NCBI RefSeq assembly: GCF_016802725.1
Contig: NC_052666.1
Span: forward strand, 563,001 to 627,000
Origin: Solenopsis invicta
Lineage: Eukaryota; Arthropoda; Insecta; Hymenoptera; Formicidae
Direction: 5' to 3'
DNA: 64,000 nt
The notes under the pieces were generated by a model that saw nothing but the letters and a program-made list of their open reading frames with translations, was not told the DNA's origin and ran no database searches. The position numbers were made by a program, and so were the translations under genes. Position 1 is the stretch's first letter. The number at the start of each line of letters is the position of its first letter. Shown here one piece after another: positions 38,219-43,896 of this stretch.

Positions 38219-41114
38219 CTACAATTTCATTGCTAATGTAGCGCGTACTGGTAGTGTCGTGTCGCGTAGATTACAATTTAATCTATCGATTTCCGCAAAA
38301 TACTTCGCCCACGTATGCATTATGGATGCAGTAGCTTGTTGCATCACTCATAACACTTGCGGAACTTAGTTCACCATTCACGCATTATAAAGTATTTATC
38401 TTATTGATTCTTTAACTGTAAGACACATGTCTTACGTTTTTCGAGATTAGTGGCGATGGGAATTGTATAAAGCTCTTAAACGTTTCTGTTAAAGCACGAA
38501 GAAATAATTTTGTTAAAATAATGTCAAAGATTCTAATTTTAATGAAACGTGCTGTTACATAACAATAATTAATAATGTATCGGACCTATTACGCGCTAAA
38601 AGAGCTAAATGACCGTCAATTGTTAAGCAATTTGCATACGACCGCTTTAATAATGAATAAATAAGCAAAGGTGCAATAATGGACTAGCCGCTAGGCTTTC
38701 AACACCCGCGATTGACACTTTTTTTCAGCTGCATTCGCGAAACGTATTTTTCTGCCTTTCCGACTTCATGTTCATAAAGCTACTTCTCATTCGTGACAAA
38801 TTGCCTTTGTATCTAAATATCAGCTGCCATCTGCAAAAGGAAAAATTACGTGCATATACGCGAAACAATGTTATTATAAACGGAAAAAAAGGCGAGAATT
38901 TATGGAAATTATACCCTGACATCCGGCTGTTAAATAACATTCAATAAGAATGAAATATGTAATGCAAATATGGTTTTGCATCTCTAAATGTTCTTTCGAG
39001 TACTAGAATTAAAAAAATTTTAATGCAATTGGAATTCTAAATTAATTTTTCAGCAATTCAAGAATTATATCGTACAAAAGTTTATTTCTCTAATCAATTT
39101 TCTGCAATTTAATTTAAGGAATTTCGTGGCGAAAGAAAAAGTAATTCTAATCACAATCCATCGCGCGAGATTGACAAGGCAACTATTCAATCCGCTCTTA
39201 ATTAATAATTAACCGCAATTTTACTTTTGATGAGCTTTAATCCAAGAATCACTCGAATTAGAAAAATCGATTTGCGAAATGTCGTGACGCGCGATGTCAA
39301 CGACTTGTACAGGGTTCGGCATTCCGCGATGTTCTGGCGACGCCAGCGATTTCGGCGACGTCGACGATCAGCCGGTGCTCCGATTCCGACGACAGTCGCA
39401 ATTTCCGCGACTCCCGCTGTGCTCGAAGGCACACGCGCGACGAATAAAAGGAAATGCACGTTGCGCCGAGCGACGACGGCAGCTCTCCGAGCAAGTGGCA
39501 GGCGGTTTCGCAATCGCGAAATCAAGGCGCGTCAACGGTATGCGAGGAGTGACCCCGAGATGACCCTTCGAGGTGTCACTCACGAATTCGTACCGTTAAC
39601 CGTTATCCCCGGCGAGAAAGGGTGCGAAATTGTCGCGCGCACGAATTCCTTATTTCTTCTCGTTCTTCGACGTCGGGAAAAAAATCTACGATGGCTAGTG
39701 GCAATCTTGACGAGAGGAAATGATTAAAATACGCGTCACCCGTAGTATTTTTTTTAATAAGCGAACCGAGCGAACGCGGCTATTCTAGCGACAAAGTAAT
39801 TACGGTATCGCGTGACGCTCGTAATTCCAATGGAAAAACAACTTATTAAATTGAAGGGCTCGGGACAACGGTGTGATAAGCGGCACGATAGAATAGTTAC
39901 AGTAGGAGAAGAGAAAGCTTGTACGCAATGCTCGTTCATGACGATACGTAATCTCGAGACTCTCGGCAGGACTCTCGCGCATTTCTTCCCTCATTTATTT
40001 CGCGTTACGCTGCCGCGCCGATCGGCGGAATTTTCCAACATTTCGCAATTATATTCGCGCATGCATCGCGAACGATGTATCTCGTCTCTGCAAGCGTAAC
40101 GTGTGCGATTTAGCTGGTCGTTTTCGGCCGTGAGCACGAGCGAGCGAGCGAGCGAGCGAGCGAAAGAGCGCGACCTTATTCCCGCGACAAGCGCGCGCGG
40201 CGTTCCCGATCCCGTTGCATCGGCGCGACGCCAAGTGGCGTCGCGTCGCCTCGTCGGATGCAGCGACCGCCGCAGATGATTTCAATGAATCCGTCTGATC
40301 CGCCGCCGGCGGCCGACTGCGTCAGGGAGCGAGGTCAAAATGAAGAATGGTGGTCTAGACCGAGACGGAATTTCCCTTACGGACGACCGGATTTTTTCTC
40401 TTCCTTTCTCTCGTCGACCCCCCCTCTCTCTTTCTCTCTCTCTCTCTCTTACTCTCTTTCTTTCCTCGCTCCTTACCTGTCTCTCTACCCCTAACATCTG
40501 CGATCCGTGCATTTATTGTGACCTCCCGCTTTGTCTCCTTTTTTGTGACAGTAAGAGAAGGGGATTCCCTTGGCGTTCGAATTTAGACGTCGGTTATTTT
40601 TTGAAAAAGAGAGTGCCTCAGACGTCGCGTCGGCTCCGCTCACTTCTCTAACGGCACGCGATATCGCGCGAATATTCGTGCGATATTTAGAATATCCTAG
40701 AATATTCGTGCGATATTCATAATATTCTGCAATATTCGTACGATATTTAGAATATTCTAGGATATTCGTAGGATATCTCGCTCGCTCGCTCGCTCGCTCC
40801 ATCGCGCTAGCGCCTCCGCGATTTCTCCTCCTCGCTCGCTCCGAAAAGAATCTTCCGTGATACGCAACAGGTTATCGAAAGGCGGCCGTGTGCGCGTTCA
40901 CCACCAGGCGCGTATGTACTCAAATATGCAAATGACATTTGTACACACGCCCGCGTGTACACGTAGACGTACACTCACCATGCTCGGCGACCGCCAAGGA
41001 TCCGGCCAGGAGAGCGCACGAGACGACGAGCAGCAGCGGGATCGAGATCAACGACGGCCTTCGACGTCCGTTCGCACCGTCAAAGTAGCACCACTGTTCT
41101 TCCTCACGCGCCAT
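5134..41114 (-). CDS. PLXDC2: Plexin domain-containing protein (PLXDC1/2, TEM7-like), whole gene span
   Basis: Coding exons in transcript order are 41114-40979, 9369-8858, 8720-8382, 8093-7901, 7342-7133, 6724-6335, 5714-5578 and 5202-5134. Every junction is GT-AG and the phases agree, giving 1986 nt, or 661 residues and a stop. I see a signal peptide (hydrophobic about 21-42), a Gln/Pro-rich stretch (about 100-160), a globular ectodomain (about 217-463), a PSI cysteine domain (497-551), one membrane helix (about 602-626) and a short basic cytoplasmic tail. This order is that of the PLXDC family, whose vertebrate members TEM7 and TEM7R are type I surface proteins reported as PEDF receptors. 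Insects appear to have a single family member, so the PLXDC1/PLXDC2 choice is not meaningful. The first Met follows an in-frame TAA at 41166-41168. Family assignment is firm. The ligand and function in insects are not shown by the sequence. Confidence 0.93.
5578..5714 (-). CDS. PLXDC2: PLXDC exon 7: transmembrane helix
   Basis: Residues 594-639. Acceptor TTATTTTTTAG, donor AGG|GTAAGA. It encodes a hydrophobic helix (ILTVVAFVVGLAGWGVYAY, about 608-626) preceded by VSGIIG, with a following positively charged, inside-facing flank YRNPHTPSG. This is the single membrane pass of a type I protein. Phase 1 in, phase 0 out. It was identified by phase, splice sites and the hydrophobic run, because it is too short to stand out as an open frame. 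Confidence 0.92.
5957..6262. repeat. Foldback element in PLXDC intron 6
   Basis: Lies in the intron between exons 6 and 7. It starts GGGCAAAAAGTATTTCAAAT and ends with the reverse complement of the same motif (GGAAATACTTTTTGCCC). A second head-to-head junction at about 6080-6100 (GAAATACTTTTTGCTG) makes it look like two inverted units in tandem, each rich in the motif ATACAAAATAC. It has no coding potential of its own. Confidence 0.8.
6335..6724 (-). CDS. PLXDC2: PLXDC exon 6: PSI domain and stalk
   Basis: Residues 464-593 plus one base. Acceptor TTTGCAG, donor G|GTAAGT. After IYEYHRVNF it has a PSI domain with eight cysteines between about 497 and 551 (C..NFDNCRDC..FECKWC...C...C...C), the plexin-semaphorin-integrin module that names the family. 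A polar juxtamembrane stalk rich in Asp, Glu and His follows. Phase 1 at both ends. Confidence 0.95.
7133..7342 (-). CDS. PLXDC2: PLXDC exon 5: ectodomain part
   Basis: Acceptor TACGACAG, donor T|GTGAGT. Residues 394-463 plus one base. It reads GTAFTVEWEKV, then FQVTLHQNGDIVFVY and VKVGLSDAY. The FQVTL..NGDIVF block is a family hallmark and completes the nidogen-like region begun in the previous exon. Phase 1 at both ends. Confidence 0.94.
7901..8093 (-). CDS. PLXDC2: PLXDC exon 4: nidogen-like ectodomain part
   Basis: Residues 330-393 plus one base. It begins TVKLKFDFPFYGY after acceptor CTGTTGCAG and runs through ATGGFLYTGDY and YIAPLMANFD to YADN, ending G|GTGAGT. These blocks (FPFYG, GGFLYTGD, APLMANFD) are the best conserved part of the PLXDC extracellular region and resemble the nidogen-type fold. 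Phase 0 in, phase 1 out. Confidence 0.94.
8382..8720 (-). CDS. PLXDC2: PLXDC exon 3: start of folded ectodomain
   Basis: 113 codons, residues 217-329, phase 0 at both ends. Acceptor CATTCGCAG and donor GCG|GTAAGG. It carries several N-glycosylation sequons (for example NQT, NIS, NTT, NIT, NST) and the segment YDHHQYYNSTF followed by YWVDMD, which is typical of the PLXDC extracellular domain. The long six-frame openness here is ordinary GC bias. The splice sites and the homology decide the frame. Confidence 0.92.
8858..9369 (-). CDS. PLXDC2: PLXDC exon 2: Gln/Pro-rich low-complexity ectodomain segment
   Basis: Acceptor TCTATTCCAG precedes 9369 and donor ACG|GTAGGT follows 8858. The exon codes residues 46-216. 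After a short acidic/aromatic start it holds a tract of about 60 residues (100-160) made almost only of Gln with a run of Pro, coded mainly by CAG and CAA. A Ser/Thr-rich stretch follows, with possible O-glycosylation sites. Phase 1 in, phase 0 out. The repeat DNA also creates a spurious alanine/valine-rich open frame on the other strand. Confidence 0.9.
9114..9183. repeat. CAG/CAA trinucleotide tract inside PLXDC exon 2
   Basis: On the plus strand this is GCT/GTT repeats interrupted by GGT units. On the coding strand it encodes poly-Gln broken by poly-Pro. Smaller interrupted CAG/CAA runs flank it at 9030-9110. Pure triplet runs of this kind are length-variable in most genomes. Confidence 0.9.
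9633..9857. repeat. MITE-like foldback, family A copy 1
   Basis: Inverted ends read ACACAGAAAAAAATTTAGTA and the complement ending TTTTTTTTCTGCGT. The next 30 or so bases (ATCAACAATTCATTGTTTCA) are also repeated in inverted form. A closely similar copy sits at 34086-34316 and a left-end fragment at 33820-33900, all in PLXDC intron 1. Confidence 0.8.
10249..10277. repeat. (CA)n microsatellite
   Basis: About 14 pure CA units in PLXDC intron 1. Confidence 0.95.
10640..10779. repeat. MITE, family B copy 1 (TA target duplication)
   Basis: 140 bp with near-perfect inverted ends of over 40 bp starting CAGGGTGATTATTAATGAAT, flanked by TA on both sides. The centre contains a palindrome around TTCTAACATATTAGAA. 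This is typical of a non-autonomous Tc1/mariner-type element. A second copy is at 56452-56599. Confidence 0.9.
11639..11842. repeat. MITE with CACTGAGAAAAA ends
   Basis: 204 bp, inverted ends CACTGAGAAAAAAAAGTTGT against the complement of ACAACCTTTTTTCTTCTCAGTG, flanked by TA on both sides. The inside carries a duplicated motif (TATGTATTTAAATTAAATA). The same terminal style recurs at 37882 and 62388. Confidence 0.85.
14388..14794. repeat. Foldback element with internal ~40-bp tandem repeats
   Basis: Outer ends GAGATGGGCAT and its complement ATGCCCATTTCTC. The inside from about 14540 to 14720 is a run of four degenerate 40-48 bp units built around AACGATTAAATTTTTATTC. I see no coding sequence. 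Confidence 0.75.
16024..16190. repeat. Inverted repeat with CGCGGTTACTCTT ends
   Basis: The left arm runs AAGAGTAACCGCGGTTAACA then TTTTATTAATTTAA. The right arm is its complement with an 18-bp interruption (CTACGCACCAACAACC). The loop contains GACGTTTCGACTC and GTCATCTTCAG, a pairing common in retroelement-derived repeats of animals. Confidence 0.7.
16866..17382. repeat. AT-rich dispersed repeat, family C copy 1
   Basis: Built from TAACTAGTTAAAG, GTTAATTTTTAATGATT, AACCATTAACTTTAACTT and similar motifs. It starts near GAGTAGTAACTAG and ends near CAACTTACCCAACCCTG. The same order is seen at 31753-32243. Confidence 0.8.
19400..19812. repeat. Tandem repeat, three units of about 139 bp
   Basis: Units begin near 19401, 19540 and 19679 with TATTGCGAAAGATTATATTT or a close variant. 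They share ATCATTTAGAGAAAATTTT and CTTTCTCGAATAATTT. Identity between units is high. The only drift is in A-run lengths and scattered substitutions. Confidence 0.9.
24943..25071. repeat. Compound GTGC/GT and (TTTA)n repeat
   Basis: About 100 bp of GTGCGTGCGT-type units mixed with GT runs, followed by seven TTTA units (25045-25071). The Cys/Val/Arg-rich frame across it is spurious. Confidence 0.95.
25421..25444. repeat. (GTGCAT)n hexamer repeat
   Basis: Four tandem GTGCAT units. ATGCAT-type alternating purine-pyrimidine DNA. Confidence 0.9.
26440..26496. repeat. (AT)n microsatellite, interrupted
   Basis: Two AT runs separated by GTATCTC. Confidence 0.95.
27128..27285. repeat. AT-rich dispersed repeat, family C copy 3 (internally deleted)
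   Basis: It keeps both ends of family C (GGGTAGTAACTGGTTAAAG and TTTACCAAACCTG) but lacks the central 350 bp or so present at 16866-17382 and 31753-32243. It is a deletion derivative. Confidence 0.75.
28071..28082. repeat. LINE target-site duplication, left copy
   Basis: GGACGCCAATGT, identical to 29453-29464. This is the 3' side of the minus-strand LINE. No clear poly-A (plus-strand poly-T) is visible next to it. Confidence 0.85.
28084..29452 (-). mobile_element. 5'-truncated non-LTR retrotransposon (LINE)
   Basis: The minus-strand frame from 29442 to 28981 encodes the C-terminal part of a LINE reverse transcriptase polyprotein, including YPVQSVMAYGAEIWGW, ALEKVMLDYVRWLFKLD and TPRYIVTRELGM, a pattern known from jockey/R1-like elements of ants. 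A frameshift near 29000 moves the frame to 29000-28770, and TGA codons interrupt the cysteine/tryptophan-rich tail down to about 28590. The insertion is flanked by a 12-bp duplication, GGACGCCAATGT, at 28071-28082 and 29453-29464. The copy is inactive. Confidence 0.88.
29453..29464. repeat. LINE target-site duplication, right copy
   Basis: GGACGCCAATGT, identical to 28071-28082. It marks the 5' truncation point of the LINE. Confidence 0.85.
30720..30960. other. CpG-rich patch in PLXDC intron 1
   Basis: Alternating GC and GT/AC runs (TGCACGCGTGCGTGCGTACG, then GCGCGCGCGCGCGCCCG) followed by CGGCTCGGCTCGGCTCGAG. Open frames of up to 187 codons on both strands are Arg/Ala-rich composition effects. 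It could be an alternative promoter or simply a GC-rich simple repeat. Confidence 0.35.
31753..32243. repeat. AT-rich dispersed repeat, family C copy 2
   Basis: Full-length partner of 16866-17382. It starts AGGGTTGGATAGTAACCAGT and ends ATGTATCAACCAACTCTGG. The middle (AAAATTTATCTATGTGTAAG) is shared. Confidence 0.8.
32394..32428. repeat. (GC)n/(GT)n repeat
   Basis: Alternating purine-pyrimidine run GTGCGCGCGCGCGCGCGCGT then GTGTACGTGTGT, a Z-DNA-prone sequence type. Confidence 0.9.
33799..34333. repeat. Composite foldback with GGGGTTACAT ends
   Basis: The left end AAGGGGTTACATACACCTA is matched by an inverted right end TAGGTGCATGTAACCCCT. Inside are a left-end fragment of family A (about 33820-33900), a unique middle, and a full family A copy (34086-34316). 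This suggests insertion of family A units into an older foldback element. Confidence 0.7.
34086..34316. repeat. MITE-like foldback, family A copy 2
   Basis: It shares termini and internal motifs (AAATCTTCTTGGAAGAA, AATTCATTGTTTCATAT) with the copy at 9633-9857. It lies inside a larger repeat bounded by inverted GGGGTTACATACACCTA-type ends (33799-34333). Confidence 0.8.
37087..37121. repeat. (GA)n microsatellite
   Basis: About 17 pure AG units. Confidence 0.95.
37882..38136. repeat. Foldback MITE with CACTGAGAGAAAAA end
   Basis: Inverted arms of about 45 bp around ACTAAGTTTTAATAAATATT. A second internal inverted pair (TAGTTAAATTAAATTA and its complement) gives a nearly complete hairpin. The right terminus has diverged. 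Confidence 0.8.
38172..38217. repeat. (AT)n microsatellite
   Basis: About 22 pure AT units. Confidence 0.95.
40138..40163. repeat. (GCGA)n repeat
   Basis: Six GCGA units in the CpG-rich region near PLXDC exon 1. A mirrored (CGCT)n run occurs at 40778-40799. Confidence 0.9.
40423..40450. repeat. (CT)n microsatellite
   Basis: CT-rich run with two small interruptions, in PLXDC intron 1. Confidence 0.9.
40648..40780. repeat. Family D repeat: AATATTCGTGCGATATT tandem units
   Basis: Starts CTAACGGCACGCGATATC and contains four imperfect units of about 30 bp around GAATATTCGTGCGATATTTA. Related copies at 50446-50545 and 61841-61987 have the terminus CCTAACAGCACA. It lies in PLXDC intron 1, close to exon 1. 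Confidence 0.75.
40979..41114 (-). CDS. PLXDC2: PLXDC exon 1: start codon and signal peptide
   Basis: Residues 1-45 plus the first base of codon 46. The exon starts MAREEEQW, then a basic RRR, then a hydrophobic core (SIPLLLVVSCALLAGSLAVA) that reads as a secretory signal. It ends CATG|GTGAGTGT, a strong donor in phase 1. The leftover G joins AC of the exon at 9369 to make an Asp codon (AEH-D-QSYY). An in-frame TAA 52 bases upstream (41166-41168), with no other Met between, fixes the start. The hydrophilic N-region of about 20 residues is long for a signal peptide. Confidence 0.88.
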
Positions 41115-41900
41115 AATTGCATCAACGTTGACACGAGGCTTTCCGTACCGTTTCGCCTTTCCGCTTTATCGGGCTTCGCGCGAAAGCCTAAGCCACCAAC
41201 GCGGGAGTCTGCTCGATAGCACACTCGCCGACGAAGCGAGTACGAAGCGGAGCGCGACGGAAAAGCGGCGAGCGCGCGCGCGCGCACGCTTGCAGCGGCG
41301 GCGGCGGCAACAGCGACGGTCACGAGCGAGGGACGGAGACGCACACAAAGGCGCGGGTGGCGAAGGGAGAACCGGATGGAGAGGAAAGACAAGGAATCAA
41401 AGGGTGATCCGGGATTCGCGAGAAGGAGAGGGGAAAAGGCGAATGCGCCGCCGCGTGGACGAGTAAAGCGGAAGAGGATGCTCCGGAACGGCGTGGCGCG
41501 ACGGGGAGGGTCGGTCGAGGGTTCCGGAAGAAGCGGCGTCTCCTTCGACTACGCTCCGCTTCCAACTTTTACACGCGCGGAACGTGCGTCGAGGAAAGGA
41601 GCCGAAAGCGATTCGCTGCACGGGCTCGCTGCGCGACGGCACACTGACGCGAACGAAGCGGAGATGCTCGAGCGAGAGAGTCTACTGGAGAGTCCACTCG
41701 CGAGAAGTAGATCCTGAAGCTCGCTCTTCAAACCGGTACCATCGAACGGCGGACCACGACGACGACGACGGCGGCGGCGGCAGCGACAGCATTCGCTTGC
41801 GACGCGAACGGCATGCTCGCTCTCACTAGTCGCTCGTCACTCGCCGCTCGCCGCGCTCGTCAGTCTCTCTCGCCCACTCCAAAACGGCCTCGAGAGTATC
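41115..41900 (-). promoter_or_regulatory. CpG-rich promoter and 5' UTR region of PLXDC
   Basis: About 0.8 kb of strongly GC- and CpG-rich DNA with GCG runs and Arg/Ser-rich spurious frames in all directions, directly upstream of the PLXDC start codon. It drops sharply to AT-rich sequence near 41.9-42.0 kb. I see no clear TATA box. This is inferred to contain the transcription start and 5' UTR. A further CpG-rich stretch at 40.1-40.9 kb lies just inside intron 1. Confidence 0.45.
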
Positions 41901-42728
41901 TAGATGGTCATCTAGATACCATAGCGCCAGATAATTCGTCAGATCGCTCGGGCGAAATTCGCGCCGCTAACGACGATTTTGATAAAAAAAGCCTTATTTC
42001 AGAAATAAAAAAGATATATAAAAATTGTTAATAACTTGAGGACAAATTAGTAAAAATTGCAAAGACCTAATTGTACGAGAATAATAAAGGGATATATTAA
42101 ATAACAAGTCGGATATTGATGAGATAACGTGATTTTTTTCTTCCAAATTTGGAGTATTTGTAAACGCGTTTCAAATTTTACTTGAATTAATTTCAAACAA
42201 AAAAATGACATTTTCTTGTCGACAAGGAAGACAACTATTGTATCGAAGGAAGATAATATTGTAGTATCATAGTTCGTCACACGAGAAAGAAATTATTGCA
42301 TTTACTCTCTCTGATTCTCTTTAACATTATACATTTTGATAAATTATTATTTGTTGACGTAAGCAACGCGCAGGCTATCGATTGAGACTTTCGATCACGT
42401 ATTCGTCTGCGAACTGGCGTCCATACAATAGGGAATTTGCGGAAACTTCGAGCGTAGAAAAGATTTCTTCGCAGGATGAACTGCAGGATGATACCAAAGG
42501 TATCTCTGTAAAATCAATCTGAGGATCCTTTAGATGCGAAGTGTCAATCGACTGATGTTGCCCGAGAATTGCCTAAAAAATTTAGAGAATCGTAAAATGA
42601 AAACAAGAAATAAAAGAGAGCCTCTTACAGCTTTTAAATAAAAATAACAAAATTAAATTAAAATGTAATATTATTAATATTGATTTAAAGATTCACACAA
42701 AGTTAAAATCTATCACGTGTCATTACTG

Positions 42729-43383
42729 CACTGGAAAAAGAGTCTTGTTGCATCATTTAGAAATATAATAAATTTAATCAATACTTCTGTTTGAAAACGG
42801 ACGAATTAGAAATTTTGTAGGAATTACTAGATGCTAGTAACATTTATCAAATGTTCTAATTATAATAACCACGCAGAGAAAATGATTTCTTCAAACTTGA
42901 TAAATATTATTGCATCAAACAAACCAATGCTCGAAACAATAAGTACAATTATTTGAATTTGAAACAATATATATCTTCGTCTTAAATAAATCATTTGTTT
43001 GAAACGAAAGATATATTCTCAATACATTTTGCCATTTTCATCTAAATAAATTATTTGTTTCATTGTTCGCACACTTATTGCAATCAAATAATATATTATT
43101 TCGTTGAAAGATATTGCTTCAAATAATACTGTTATTTCTGTCAAATAATAGAGATTTTTTTTAACGAAACAATAAAATTTTCATTCAAACAAATAATGTT
43201 TCGTATAAGCACATGTTACTTCAATGAAACAAATTTCAGTCAAATAAATAGGAATACTGAATCTAAAGAAACCTTTCTCTCCGTGCAAAGTCCTATTATA
43301 AAAATTAGAAATTCTGCTTGATTTCACCAGAAACACTCAATCATACAAGTTTCGCTAATACAATCAGATCACTTTTTTTCGTG
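42729..43383. repeat. Family E MITE interrupted by another MITE
   Basis: The outer element starts CACTGGAAAAAGAGTCTTGT and ends CAGATCACTTTTTTTCGTG. The same element without interruption is at 62090-62310. The interruption (42870-43286) has its own inverted ends CACGCAGAGAAAATGATTTC and GAAACCTTTCTCTCCGTG. Confidence 0.8.
42870..43286. repeat. MITE nested in family E copy
   Basis: About 417 bp of AAATAATTTGTTTGAA-type repeats with inverted termini (ACGCAGAGAAA at left, TTTCTCTCCGTG at right). Absent from the matching position in the copy at 62090-62310, so it is a later insertion. Confidence 0.75.
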
Positions 43384-43425
43384 CGATGTATCGATCTGTC
43401 CTACGTTCAAATACTACTATTCCTC

Positions 43426-43896
43426 TTATAGAAATATTCGCATTCCCTGAACCCCTGATTTTACCGTGACGTTTGTCTTATCCGAAAACGTTCGATGGCA
43501 TCGCTCGGCGTCAGCATCGCGTGGGAACGACAGGGCCGCGCGCACTTGTCGCCTTTGTTGATCTTTCTTCCGCAACATGTACGGTCTATCGGTCGTGCGA
43601 CGGATGCGGTCCACCTCGTCCAACGCTTCCAAGCTCGGCGCGAGCTTGGAGTCGCGTATCCTCACGAGCTCGTCCTTTTCCGAGATCTCGTCTGCGCGTC
43701 TGGCCGTTGCGATCAGCCTTTTCTGGCGATGCTCGATCTGCATGCCGCACGAACGGCACCATTGCACCATGTGGGCGATCAGATGTGCGTCTATGCTCAA
43801 CGGTGTTATGTCAATCTGCTGCAAGTACCTATTGAGCTCCATCCACATCTGGCCGAGCTTTAATTGTAGATACATGTCGACGCAGCACAGCGTTAC
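43426..43896 (-). CDS. CFAP69: CFAP69 exon 10: C-terminal helical region and stop
   Basis: 156 codons and TAA (43426-43428). Acceptor GGACTTTTTTCAG. It starts VTLCCVDMYLQLKLGQMW, matching vertebrate VTLCIIHRYFDFKIGEIW. It continues with long charged helices (IEHRQKRLIATARRADEI and others) consistent with a C-terminal coiled coil. The last 30 or so residues have no clear vertebrate counterpart. Confidence 0.9.
   Translation of the reverse strand, partial: VTLCCVDMYLQLKLGQMWMELNRYLQQIDITPLSIDAHLIAHMVQWCRSCGMQIEHRQKRLIATARRADEISEKDELVRIRDSKLAPSLEALDEVDRIRRTTDRPYMLRKKDQQRRQVRAALSFPRDADAERCHRTFSDKTNVTVKSGVQGMRIFL

Larger units (their letters stand above)
9370..40978 (-). other. PLXDC intron 1 (31.6 kb)
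   Basis: Bounded by donor GTGAGTGT at 40978 and acceptor TCTATTCCAG at 9370, read on the minus strand. No gene inside could be supported on either strand. The contents I can name are listed separately: MITEs, foldback elements, a 139-bp triplicate, a truncated LINE, microsatellites and CpG-rich patches (30.72-30.95, 34.4-34.8, 39.2-39.7 and 40.1-40.9 kb). The stretches between are AT-rich and show nothing I recognise. Confidence 0.8.
41901..43425. other. Intergenic region between PLXDC promoter and CFAP69 3' end
   Basis: AT-rich, including the CFAP69 3' UTR at its right end and the nested family E MITE (42729-43383). That MITE begins only about 40 bp beyond the CFAP69 stop codon, so the CFAP69 3' UTR must run into it or be very short. 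Confidence 0.6.

Noticed and set aside
39227..39727. 166-codon open frame on the plus strand, one of the longest in the window
   Set aside because: Arg- and Ala-rich, overlapped by other long frames on both strands, in a CpG-rich patch. No recognisable domain and no splice support. Composition explains it.
43473..43863. Three overlapping plus-strand frames of 107-122 codons
   Set aside because: Antisense shadows of CFAP69 exon 10.
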